From: Monodelphis domestica
Taxonomy: Eukaryota; Chordata; Mammalia; Didelphimorphia; Didelphidae
Direction: 5' to 3'
Assembly: GCF_027887165.1 (NCBI RefSeq)
Contig: NC_077228.1
Location: forward strand, 105,686,260-105,750,259
Length of the DNA stretch: 64,000 bases
Shown here: positions 11,623 through 22,859 of the stretch, in pieces
Numbering within the stretch: the first letter of the stretch is position 1
Layout: each line of letters begins with the position of its first letter
Translations under genes and position numbers: made by a program
The notes under the pieces: model-generated
Databases searched by the model: none
What the model was told of the DNA's origin: nothing
The model's input: only the letters and a program-made list of their open reading frames with translations

Positions 11623-12475
11623 ACTCTGATATTTGCCATACTGTCAATCAGAGTGTTAGCTAGCTATCCTAGTGATAGGGGCAGACAGTAGGCAGTGAGG
11701 GGTAGTAATAGGAACAAGACCTTCATACTCTAAAATCTTGTATTTCTTGCCAGTTAGCATTGGTTAAATATTGACTACAAAACCTGTAGTTTCAGCATTA
11801 GTCAAGCATGAATTGCAGTTTGATCAGTTACCCATTATGTGTATTGGATCTGGAATATTATATACTAGGGATTAGCTTTGTGCCTAATCTGTTTTATTAA
11901 TTACTCATATTGTTCAATATTTACTTTAGTTCACAGCCATAAGATATAATTACCTATAGTGGTTCTCTGATGCAATGCATCCCCCCTTCCCATATTCTCA
12001 TTCCAGAAGGGTAGTGAGATCTCTTCCACATTCACAAATGATGACAAGGTGGAAAATGGGGAACAAGGGACCTGCACACTGAGGACTCTGGCATTCCAGA
12101 AGGATTCCCCAAACTTGCACATGCTCCTTACTCTCTATACATGTCAAACCCCAAAACACACATCTACCTGAATTTGGCCATGCTCATTTTCCAGGGTTTT
12201 GAGGAGGGGTGAAGATTTCTCTGGAATGGATGATTATCCCCCAGACCCTAATGAATATGATAACCCTGATCCACAGAGTGTGGAAGCTGCTACCCTACAA
12301 ATGGGGCTACTACTCCACACATGAAGCTACCACTCTATAACTAGGACTACTGCTCTATTACCTATTGGGTTAGAGCTGCTACTCCATCAGTCCAGGGCTT
12401 GGGAGCTGCTATTTGACTCTTGGAACTGCTATTTCCTATCTGGAGAGCAGCTATTCCTTTAGCTCCAGAGAGGCT
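11623..12475. other. no gene seen
   Basis: Unique sequence. 12285-12480 has imperfect repeats of 'gctactactcca' / 'gctgctactcc' type, perhaps part of the LTR that follows. Confidence 0.4.
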
Positions 12476-13577
12476 ACTATAATAATTAAAATGGGTTTGA
12501 CAAATATAAGAATTTAAAAATTGTTGTGGTCACTGTTTATAAAAATTAACTTTTTCCCATTTGAATAAGTATTTAGTCAATTTAGAACATTATTCCTTGG
12601 TTACAATAATCACATTATTTCCCTCCCTCCCCTCCACCCACTCTTCCTGCAGTCAACGTGCAATTTCATTGGGTATTACTTGTGTCCTTGATCAGAACCT
12701 ATTTCTATGTTGTTTACACCAAGATGTTCATTTAGAGTCTACAACCCCAACAATATGCCTTCAACCCATGTGATCAAGCAGTTGTTTTTCTTCTGTGTTT
12801 CTTTTCCCACAGTTCTTCCTCTGGATGTGGATAGTGTTCTTTCTCATTTGTCCCTCTGAATAGTTCTGGATCATTGCATTGCTACTAGTAGAGAAGTACA
12901 TTACATTCGATTGTGCCACAGTGTATCAGTCTCTGTGTACAATGTTTCCCTGGTTCTGTTCTTCTCACTCTGGAGGTTGTTCCAGTCCCTAATAATTAAA
13001 TCTTAAGTCATGAGGCTATTAGTAGCTTTAGTAGCTTTATTACAGCAAGGTAGAGATAATAAAGGGGGAAATGTAGGAAGGAGGTAGAAAATTTTGCTTA
13101 GCTAAATACCATAAGTCCGAATCTGAGTGCTTCCAGACCAAAGAGAGTGTCTCACCAAAGACAGGAGAAGAGCTGAAGAGCCAGTGTCTCTGGCCAGAGT
13201 CTCCTCAACCCAAGCAAGTCACCAAAGCCAAACTCCTCAAGTCACCAACACTGAATCCAAGACAGAATTGAATGCCTAATGAAGCTGCGCTGCACTAGAC
13301 AGAGCCACCTAAAGACCCTGAGGGTCCCAGAGGCTCCTGCTTATCTGCAGTTTTCTACACCCATCAGTTCTCCCCATCACATTTCAGGAATCAATCAAAG
13401 TTTCTTAATTTGCCTGGCACTGCTGAGGGGACAGTGCCTGGGATCTACCTTCAGTCCTCTGAAGGTGTGAATTTTTATCAAAAGGATCCTTGAGTTCCTG
13501 ACTAATTAAGTTAAAAGGGTGGAGCACTCCAAGTACTTGATTGACTAAGTTAAAGATTAAAAAAAAATCCCTTTCAT
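12476..13577 (-). mobile_element. LTR split by an L1 3' end
   Basis: Left part 12476-12545 ('aattaaaatgggtttgac', 'gtggtcactg') and right part about 12988-13577 are the two halves of one reverse LTR, related to 62429-63143 and 57633-58080. AATAAAGC on the minus strand lies near 13035, and the 5' end is near TGAAAGGG at 13576. Confidence 0.6.
12546..12987 (-). mobile_element. L1 3' UTR, truncated
   Basis: Reverse order: 'tttagtcaatttagaacatt', CCCTCC-rich block, 'cccatgtgatcaagcagttg', 'gtatcagtctctgtgtacaa'. It shares this layout with 23290, 30849, 52522 and 58660. Confidence 0.75.
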
Positions 13578-13717
13578 ACTACTCTACTAGCACTTGGATT
13601 TATCCATCACACCATATTCTCTCTGGAACAATATGAGCTCAATTTTTTTGTGAGTTCAGCAGGTCATAAATAACATAAACCAGGAAGTTGCCTAGGAGAT
13701 TAGGGATTTTATTTATT

Positions 13718-13922
13718 TATTTATTTTTTAAAATCCTTACCTTCCTCTTGGAGTCACTACTGTGTATTGGCTCCAAGGCAGAAGAGTGGTAAGGGCTAGG
13801 CAATGGGGGTCAAGTGACTTGCCCAGGGTCACACAGCTGGGAAGTGTCTGAGGTCAGATTTGAACCCAGGACCTCCTGTCTCTAGGCCTGGCTCTCAATC
13901 CATTGAGTCACCCAGCTGTCCG
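13718..13922 (-). repeat. SINE1-type SINE
   Basis: Full reverse copy from 'aaaatccttaccttcc' to 'cacccagctgtccgc'. Confidence 0.88.
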
Positions 13923-14089
13923 CTGAGATTTGGGATTTTAGAAAAAGCTGACCAGACATGGCATGAAAATTAAAGAAAAGGAATCATTTTGAAGTCATTC
14001 TTATAGATCATCTTCTACCAAGGCTGGTGGACATTGAGACATTCCCTTCATTTTTCTTCTAGTCACATTTCTGACTTTCTGGACTTGGT

Positions 14090-14205
14090 AACCTTGCTTC
14101 CATACTGGGGACTTTGAGGGCAGAGACAGTTTTTGTTTTCTTTGTATTTGTATTCCCAGTCCTTAGCACACTGCTTGGCATATAGTAAATACTTACATTT
14201 TCCTT
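14090..14205 (+). repeat. L2-like 3' end
   Basis: 'tttgagggcagagacag', 'tttgtattcccagtccttag' and 'ttggcatatagtaaatact'. Confidence 0.5.
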
Positions 14206-14293
14206 CCTTCAGGGGAAGGAAAGAACATGAATCATGTAACCATGGAAAAATATTCTCAATTAATTAATTAAATAAACTTAAGTAAAAAAAAAA

Positions 14294-14406
14294 CTTCCTC
14301 CTTTTCTCTCTCCCTCTCTCCTTCCCTTCCCTTCCTTCCTTCCTTTCTTCTTTCCTTTCTTTTCCCCTTCCTCCTTCCCTCCCTCCTTCCCTCTCTCTCT
14401 TCCTCT
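14294..14406 (+). repeat. CT-rich low-complexity tract
   Basis: Mixed CTTT, CCTT and CTCC units. Confidence 0.85.
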
Positions 14407-16125
14407 GATTCATACTGATAGACACTACAGATAATAATGTAGTATCATTTTGCCAGTCCTTTGAGGCTTTTCACCTTCTGTACTGGGAATTGGTTACAGG
14501 ATACAGAGGACTCACTGGTCCAATGAGAGAGACAATATTGCCCCAAACCATTGAAATACAGTGGCTTCAGTGTTCATCCATGGATAAGCCCTTAACAAAT
14601 CTTTTACTGTCCCCCTAGATTAAATACCATATTGATTTAGCAGCATAAGAAAGAAAGAACAGCCTTTCTCCTCTGGTCCTTTGATGGTTGGTAGCAGTTT
14701 TTTCCCCACCCTTTCTCCCTCTTCCCTCTTCCCGCTGCCTGTAAATATTCACTTACACATATAGGAATAGTTCTTTCTCTGGCAGCTGAGTGGTATGAAT
14801 GTGGCTGGGATAGTTCTTGGGATGTTGGATCTAGGTAAGCCACACCAGGTACAGAACTAGATCCTGAGGTACCAATTCACTAACTGTGCATGAACAGATA
14901 GTGCCAGTCTGCTCTTTCCCAACTGCTATTCCTCCTAGTTGCCTTCCAAAGTTCCTGTCTAGGGTTACAGATATTCTGATAATAATTCATCATACACTTG
15001 GCTCATGTGCCTCACTGAATTGCCCTATTTTGCCTCCCAAGTAATTTGCCAAATAAGCACTGAAATGAAATTGTATTTATTACATTGGAAAACAAAAAAT
15101 TTAACACCTAGAACCAACACATTTGAGCACACACATTCAGACTCTCCACTCTCTTCTGTGCCAAGCCTCTGTGTTCCCAAAGTGGGAACATTATGAACCC
15201 CAATATCTTGGAAGATACATGCCTTTAAGTGGCCCCCAGTAGCAAAATCAGGGAGCAGGAAATCATCTTACCACCTCCAACTTCTCTTATCCTTTTGTAT
15301 GACTTATGATGATCTCCTTATAACTGGAAATCAAAGTGAGCCTGTCATTTGATACTTCTATAAGCTGAATTCTTGGGAGCATTTCCCTACCTCAGAGGGC
15401 CTGGGTACTCAGAAGTAGGCATCTTGGTGTAGCAACTTTGAACCAAGGAAGTCCAAATTCGTAAGAGCAATGCTGAGAGAAATTCTGAGGCAGAAACCCA
15501 GAAAAAGACAGACACAGAAACAAAGAGAGCTAGAGAGAAAATGAGACATACACACATGTCCATAGAAAGAGATAGGGATAGTGACAGTGAATGAGAAAAA
15601 AAGACAAAGATAACAAGGAGAGAGAAGCAAAGCACTGCAATTTTTAAAATTATTATTAACCCTGCTGATTATGCCAGCCAACCTCTGACAATTGTCTTTA
15701 ATGGCGACCTCAAATCTATTCTACTTCATACTTTCATCTTTGGCACCGAAGATATGGAAAATTAGACATCATGGCAGGAAGTATTACAAAAGTAAATGCC
15801 CCTTTCCATTGCATCTTCTCAGCAATGGGCCATTTGTCTACTTCCTAAGGATCTAAGTTCTCAAAGGCTATTCGTTATTTTTCTGTGTATGTGGTGCTGA
15901 ATGTTTCATCCATGGCAACCAGTGAGAAAATTTAAAAAATGCAAAAATAGTTGTCAATCCTGTACAGCCCTTTATTTCAGCAGTGATCACTGAAGAGTTG
16001 CAGAAAAATTCAAGAATGACATTAAGACTAATATAATTTTTAAAACATTTAAAAAACATGAATCTTAGTTATTGGCCATCCAAGTGAGAGATCTTAATAT
16101 TTGGACATGTTACTGGAGGAACTGA
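14407..16125. other. no gene seen
   Basis: Unique sequence. The open frames near 15387-15681 run over a GA-rich stretch and do not resemble a protein. Confidence 0.45.
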
Positions 16126-16135
16126 GTCATATGAA

Positions 16136-16500
16136 TTTTTTTAAAATCATTTTTCCTGATTACATAAAAAAACTTTTAACATTCATTTAAAAAAAATCTA
16201 AATTCCAAATTCTTTCTTCCTTTCATCTCCCTCTGTCCTCTCTGAGATGGTAAACAATATGATATAGATTTTATATGTGTGATCATGTAAAACATTTTTC
16301 CATATTAGCCATTTTGTAGAAGAGATCTCAAACAAAAAAAGAGAAGTAAAATATATACATTTTAGTCTGCATTCAGACTCTATCAGTTCTTTCTCTGGCA
16401 GCAGATGGCATTTTTCATCATTAATTAGTCTTTGGGATTATCTTGGATCATTGTATTGCTGAGAATAGCTAGGTCTTTCACAGTTTGAACCATTTCAATC
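16136..16500 (-). mobile_element. L1 3' UTR fragment
   Basis: 'ttttcctgattacat', 'cctctctgagatggtaaaca', 'tcatgtaaaacatttttcca' and 'ggatcattgtattgctgaga', in the same order as at 6900-7260. Confidence 0.7.
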
Positions 16501-16721
16501 TTGACACTATCAACATAAATGAAATCAGAAAACAAAAAAAAAGTCATAGATAAATAAATAGATAGGCTGATCCATGGTATTTGGAGAAATGAATATAGGG
16601 TTTAGTTTTTATCATGGGTCCAAAAGCAATAAGAAATATTATTTCATGGGACATTTGGATCACCTTGGGTTGTAGTGTTTATTGTAGTTATTTGCAAAAA
16701 GGCCACATAAAGAGAATTATG

Positions 16722-16925
16722 GGGGCAGGTAGATGGCTCAGTGGATTGAGAGCCAGGCCTGGAGATGAGAGGTTGTGAGTTCAAATGTGAACTCAGATAC
16801 TTCCTAGCTGTGTGACCCTGGGCAAGTCACTTAACTCCCTTTGCCTAGCCCTTACCATTCTTTTGCCTTGAAACCAACACATAGTATATTCTAAGATGGA
16901 AGGTGAGGGTTTTTATAGTAAAGTA
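16722..16925 (+). repeat. SINE1-type SINE
   Basis: Full forward copy with head GGGGGCAGGTAGATGGCTCA and a T/A-rich tail. Confidence 0.88.
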
Positions 16926-18290
16926 AAATAAAATGAAGCAACATTTAAAAAAAAGTATTATGCATCAATATCTACCACAGAAGATGAAATAGAGAAATGT
17001 TATGAATAACTGAATAAGACATTCCAAATGAAATGGACATAGAGTGAGACTTGATGCATCCAATACCAAGATAGGAATAGATAAGAATGTTGGAAAATGT
17101 TGGAAAACACGGTTCAGGAGCTCAGGAGTAGTAATGAGTGAGTTCAAAAATTTATAGACTACATAGAAACCTCACAAAGACTATTCCTTTTCAAAAGAGA
17201 ATTGGGAGGTGGTGGATATAGCATTCTTTAACAATAACTAAATAACATCAGCAAACATGATATTAATTCTATTTTAACAGACAGGAAATGGCTCATTACT
17301 GAGGTGGGAGTAACTTCTGAGTCAGCTGTCTGTGAGTAAAAGGCTAAATTGAGCAAAGATAAAAAGCTAAAAGGAATAATTCAAAATAAAAAAAGATATA
17401 GTGTTAAAATAACATCATCCTGACTAATTTTGGTGTTACTGATTGATGAAAACAATAGGCCAGAGATAGGACAGTCACACATACTAGGATAACTTCATAC
17501 AGAAATTAAACAAATTTATCATTTGAAAATAAATGCTATAACAAAGAGATCAAAGAAATCTAAAGAAAATCTTATTCAGCAAACACAACTTAATTGCCAA
17601 GTGGAGAGAAATAACAGCTAAGGACATTGGTAGTTTAGAATAGAAGCTCACCTGTAAGATCCAGGAATTGATGAAGGAATGAAGGGACAATCCAGTTTAA
17701 AGAGTCAGCCAACAAGTGTTTACTAAGCACGTTCCTAGCTTTTCAGTCTTCTTATAACATTACTTCCCTTTCATGTACTACTTCATAATCATCAGCACTG
17801 ACTTTCTTGCTACTCCTCATCTAGGACATCTGCCTGACTTCCAAGTCTGGACTATTCTCCTTCCTTATCTCTGGCTCTTTAATTTTGCTGGCTTCCTTCA
17901 AGACTCAACTCTAACCCCACCTTTTGCAGGAGACCATTCCTGGGTCTCTTTCATCTCCTTCTCTTTGAGATTCTCCCCTATTAGAATGTGAACTGTGGTT
18001 TTTGCCTTTCTTTGTATGCCCAATACCAAGCACAGTGTTTGGCACAAAGTAAATTTGGACCATCATTTCATGGAGTACCCAGATCATCCATGCTTCCCAT
18101 CTCCTCTTTGACTCTATCCCTTAATGCCCAGCTCCTTTTTATATATTGCCATCCTCCATTAGAATGTAAGCTCCTTGAAGGCAGGCACTTTCTTTCTGCA
18201 TTTATTCATATTCTCAATGCTTAGTACAGTGTCTGGTATATGGTAAACCCTTGATATATTATCTATCTAATAAATTAACATATATGCTTT
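16926..18290. other. no gene seen; L2-like remnants at about 17950-18290
   Basis: Two successive L2-type ends: 'tagaatgtgaactg ... cacagtgtttggcacaaagt' and 'agaatgtaagctccttgaag ... gtctggtatatggtaa'. The earlier part is unique. Confidence 0.45.
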
Positions 18291-18299
18291 TTGATTGAC

Positions 18300-18425
18300 T
18301 GACACCTATCTTGTGGTAAGCATAGAACTAGCTAGATGCTGGGGATACAAAGACAAAAATAAAACAATTGTTGCTTTCAAGAGGTTTACATTCTATTGAT
18401 TGAGACAATATAACTGTAAGTATGT
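18300..18425 (+). repeat. L2/MON-like fragment
   Basis: 'agctagatgctggggataca' followed by 'aagaggtttacattctattg'. Confidence 0.5.
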
Positions 18426-18591
18426 AGCAGTGGTTATTAGTATTTGCTGCATGAGCAAATACATGATGACAAAAAAGTAGTATGAATTCAGTAACACTTT
18501 TGAATGAAATTGTATTTATTTATTACAATTATTTCTACCTAACATTTGGAAGATAGGAATATATATACATAAAAAATATATTTGTGAGGGC

Positions 18592-18842
18592 TAGCTAAGT
18601 GATGAAGTGGATAGAGCGCTGGGCTTGGAGTCAAGAAAACTCATCTTCCTGAGTTCAAATCTGACCTCAGACACTTACTAGCTGTGTGACTCTGGGCAAG
18701 TCACTTAATCCTGTTTGCCTCAGTTTCCTCATCTGTAAAATGAGCTGGAGAAGGAAATGACAAACCAATTGAGGATCTTTGCCAAGAAAAGCCCAAATGG
18801 GATCACAAAGAGTCAGAAATAACTGAAACAAATGAACAACAG
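18592..18842 (+). repeat. SINE with RTE/BovB-like tail (MAR1-type)
   Basis: 'gatagagcgctgggcttgga', 'gtgactctgggcaagtcac', 'atgagctggagaaggaaatg' and 'agagtcagaaataactgaaa'. Confidence 0.8.
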
Positions 18843-18889
18843 AACAATATACATATGAGACCAAAATTAGAATGCTTGGCAGGAATATG

Positions 18890-19075
18890 GATTTGTAGAT
18901 CCATTATACCTCTGTGACCTCCCTGGAGTGAGAACTTCTCCCAGCCTCAGTTTTCTGTGAATAAAGGTAATAGCACCTACTTCACAGGGTTATTATGAAG
19001 TCAAAATGAGATATTTATAAGGCATTTATCATAATGCCTGGCACATGGTAGGTACTTGATAATACTGTACCTCTT
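18890..19075 (+). repeat. MIR-type / L2-like remnant
   Basis: 'tcacagggttattatgaagt' and 'atgcctggcacatggtaggt'. Confidence 0.45.
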
Positions 19076-19164
19076 TTCTCCCTTCCCTCCTTTCCTGTCA
19101 ATCTTAGTTTTTATCTTTAAAACCCTTCTTGCTTCTGACCTTTCCTCTCTATTCAACACAATTA

Positions 19165-19372
19165 TTATCTTTTTTTTTAAACCCTTACTTTCTGTCTAGA
19201 ATCAATACTGTATTTTAGTTCCAAGGCAGAAGAGCATTAAGGGCTAGTCAATGGGGGTTAAGTGACTTGCCCAGGGTCACACAGCTAGGAAGTGTCTGAG
19301 GCCAGATTTGAACCCATGACCCACTATCTCTAGGTCTGTCTCTCAATTCACTGAACTACCCAGCTGCCCCCC
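19165..19372 (-). repeat. SINE1-type SINE
   Basis: Full reverse copy. Confidence 0.88.
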
Positions 19373-19601
19373 AAACAATTATTATCTTAGTTGAGACCCT
19401 CATTACTTCTCTTCTTGATTATTTTAATAATCTCCTCCCAGATTTCCAATTCATTTCTCTAGTTTATCCTTAATAGTTGTCTTTAAGTGCACATCTAACA
19501 ATGTGATTTCCTTTTCAATCAACTTCAGTAACTTCCTATTGCCACTAGGATAAAAAAAACAAACAAAAAACTGTTGTTTAGTTAAAAAAGAACCCACACA
19601 A

Positions 19602-19799
19602 AAAAACCCCTTTACCTTCTCTCTTAGAATCAATACTAGGTATTGGTTCCAAGGCAGAAGAGAGATAAGGTCTAGACAAATGGGGTTAAGTGACTTGCCC
19701 AGGGTCACACAGCTAAGAAGTATATAAATTCAAATTCGAACCCAGGACCTCCTGTCTCCAGGTCTGACTCTGTATTGACTGAACCACCTAGGTGTCCCA
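19602..19799 (-). repeat. SINE1-type SINE
   Basis: Reverse copy, tail 'cccctttaccttctctctta', head complement 'ccacctaggtgtccca'. Confidence 0.85.
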
Positions 19800-20029
19800 T
19801 TTAGTTTTCGAAGCCTTTTGCAATGTGGCCCAAACATCTTCCCAGCCTCATTGGACACTACTCCTTCTCCCAACTCTATCATCCAAACTGTTCTCTGTTC
19901 TTCATATACAATACCCCAATACCCCCAAAATGCCTTTGCATTAATTGTTACACATGTCTTATTATATCCCACCCCCCTTCCCTATGCCTCCTCGAATCAA
20001 TTCCTTTACGCCAGAGCTCCATAGCAATT

Positions 20030-20250
20030 ATATAGCATTTTAAGGTCTATAGAGCACTTAACATAAGTTAACTCATTTGACCCTCATGACAACTGTCTGA
20101 GTAAGTAATATTCGCATTTCACAGATGAGGAAGTAGAGCTTAGAAGAGTTAAAAGACCTTCCCAGAGTCAAACAGTTAGTGACTAATTCAGGATTTGAAC
20201 TCAGGTCTTCTTGACACCAAATCGAATACTCTGGCTGCATTGATGCGTTT
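20030..20250 (-). repeat. MIR-type SINE
   Basis: 'atttcacagatgaggaagta', 'gtcaaacagttagtgacta' and 'gatttgaactcaggtcttc'. Confidence 0.5.
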
Positions 20251-20449
20251 AGCTGCTTAAACCTTATTGTCCACATGAAGGTTATCCTGATCTCCCAAAT
20301 TGCTAGTTCCTTCACACCCAAACTCCCCTGTTTTTAATTACTCTTCATATTTATATTTTATGCCATATTGTATTAATATTTATGCCACATATACTTCTAT
20401 GGGCTGTTCCAAAAGTCTTGGGGCAGTTAGGCTTTTGGAATACTTTGTA

Positions 20450-20605
20450 TATGTACTAGTTGTCTCCTTGATCAGAATGTAATCTCTTTATGAGTAGGGA
20501 TTGTTATATTCCTTGTACTTATTTTCCTATTGTACTTATCTTTGTACTTATTTCCTAGGACAGTGCCCAGCACTAATGCTTATTTAATTGACTGATAATC
20601 TAGTC
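20450..20605 (+). repeat. L2-like 3' end
   Basis: 'atcagaatgtaatctcttta' and 'aggacagtgcccagcac'. Confidence 0.4.
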
Positions 20606-21600
20606 CAACCCCCTCATTTTCCATATGTGAAACCTGAGCCTCAGAAAAATTAAATGGTTTGCCTACTGTCACAGAAGCAGAACCAAACTTTGCAGACTCC
20701 AAGCATTCTTTCCACTTCAAAGGAGTGCTATAACAACCCTCAAAATTGATTCTATCTTGAGTTTCCCTAATGGAAGTATAATGCCATGAGAAGAGAGGTC
20801 ATGGTCAAATTAGTTTGGTCTTGTCAAGATGTATCTTAAATATTATGACCACTCATTGGTGCCATATTTTAGAAGGGACATTGCCAAAATGGTCAGGAGA
20901 TTCAAAGGAGGTCAAATTAACATGGTGAAGTAATTATAATCCATACTGTGTAATGATCAGGTGAAGGAAGAAGTAGGGATTTTCAGCCTAGAGAAGATTC
21001 AATATGGTGGCATCAGTTATGTTAATAGGCTTTGAGTTGTTATGTGGGAGGGAGATTAGATTTGTTCTATTTGGCCTCAAAGGGAAGAACCAGGACCAAT
21101 GAACAGAAGTTTTAGGTAGCTATTGATTCAATTTAAGAAAAAAACTTCACAACTAGTAGGATGCCACAAAACACAATGGGCTGCCTTTGGAAATAGTTAA
21201 GCCAAAAAGCATTTTTTAATGCATTTACTATATGCCAGGCTAAGCTTTAGGGACCAACAAAGAAAGGCAAAAACAATCCCTTCTCTCAAGGACTTCATTA
21301 ATCTACATACTGAAGCTTCCTCTTACCAAAATATCTTCAATTAAGAGGTTAGATGAACATTTGTGTCAGGTATATTATGGAAGGGATCCATATTTTGGAT
21401 AGGTGGATGAAATGACCTCTGAGATTCCTTTTATCTCTGTGATTATATACTTCCTATGATATTAGTGGGTAAGACCAGGAGAGGTTAAAAACAAAAACAA
21501 AAAAACAAGGGGAGATCCCCCAGGAGTGGGGAATCTCAAACAAATTGCATCTTTCCAGTTCAGCAGGGACAGACCCCAAAGCAGACTTCAATAGTGATTT
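20606..21600. other. no gene seen (downstream of copy A)
   Basis: An L2/MON-like piece lies at 21220-21300. The rest is unique. Confidence 0.45.
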
Positions 21601-21606
21601 CAAGAT

Positions 21607-21612
21607 TTTAAT
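21607..21612 (-). promoter_or_regulatory. copy A candidate poly(A) signal ATTAAA
   Basis: The hexamer ATTAAA lies 73 bases after the stop. Copy B has the same hexamer 75 bases after its stop in a similar context, which supports function. Confidence 0.5.
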
Positions 21613-21684
21613 TTGATCCCTTGTGTCAATTCAAGCCCCACCCTGGGGTTTCTCAAGTCTTTCCATCATTCTCTCAGTCTCTTT

Positions 21685-22859
21685 CTATTGCTCAGGGTTG
21701 CTCCAAATATTAATGCACTTGGTCTTTACTCTGCAGTGTTGAGAGGTACTCTCTACTAGATTCAGGCAGCTCATATTGTTCCCTGTCTTTTTATTCCATA
21801 TCTTATAGTCCAGCTTTCCATTTACCAGTGACCCCAGAAGGTGATGGGTACAGAATTTGAGCTTTTCCCTGGCACCATAGTATAACTCTACTTTTTTGTC
21901 CTTCAACTTCTCATTATTTTCCTGATCTCTGCCTGTCAACACCTGGGTTATGGTGGCTGCCTTGGCCAAGACCTCATTTGGATGGTAGCCAACCTTAGGC
22001 TCCAGTGCCCAGAAGACCCCTTTCTCCCTTGGAATATAGGCCTTTTGGAGAGAAACATTATTTAAAATCTGTAAACCACTGTAGACAATTGCAGGTGGAT
22101 TGTTGGGTATCTCCATTGTGACTGTCTTGTACTCTAGTCTGTTGGACCTGTCCTTACTGAAGAAGCTCATTTGATGGAAGAAGAAGGGGCTGAATTGGAT
22201 GGAATTGTTCTGGGCCAGCAGCTTTTGAAAGTGATAGAGAAACACTTCAGGGGATGCTTCCCTGGAGAGGAAGAAGAATTGAACCAACCAGGGGAAGTCA
22301 CTAGAGTCCAAGAATTTGCCAGCAAAACCCCATATTGAGAATTCCATTAGCACCCAGTCATCTTTCTCCCAGGTCACTACCTTTCTCCATATGCAGGTGA
22401 TAGAGGTGGGCAAACAGTGGACATTATCTTCCATCATCAGGAAATAGACAGAGAAGTTGTCAGCAAAGTTCATGAATAAAACATGGGTCACATTCTGATT
22501 CAATTGGACCATACTGGGGTAGGCCTCACTGAAGCTGGGTTTCAGAGCTGTCACAGGAGGATAGACAGTAGAAAAGAAATGGATTACCAGCAACTGCCCT
22601 TTCAGTATTTGTGGACTGAAGATCTTGACAATGTCAGTATCAAGGATGGTTAAGCAGACCAGCACTAGGATACTCTTCTGCTTATCACTGGAGGAAGCTT
22701 GGAACAGTGACTTCAAGATTCTCATGAGGTAGTTGCCCTGGGAATGCCGCATAAACAGACCCATATTCAGTAGCTCTGAGAAGGAAGCACCAATAGTAGA
22801 ATTAGAAGCAGAAGGAGATGAAAAAAGGATTTTTGTATGGGTAGGGTTTGAGATACTCC
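21685..22859 (-). CDS. copy A exon 3 (catalytic-like and C-terminal domains)
   Basis: This is an open frame ending in TAG at 21687-21685. The only phase-compatible acceptor I found that opens this frame is TTCCCAG/GG with its AG at 22861-22860. It lacks a good pyrimidine tract. A better-looking acceptor with a CCCCC tract lies about 60 bases upstream (near 22930), but reading on from it in phase meets a stop before the conserved domain. Copy B uses a site equivalent to that upstream one. Copy A therefore either moved its acceptor or is decaying here. Confidence 0.75.

Noticed and set aside
15387-15681. Overlapping Ser/Leu/Val-rich frames
   Set aside because: They run over a GA-rich tract and resemble no family.
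20403-20441. Short inverted repeat CCAAAAG ... CTTTTGG like a mariner end
   Set aside because: Only about 36 bp, no TA duplication seen, and no second copy.
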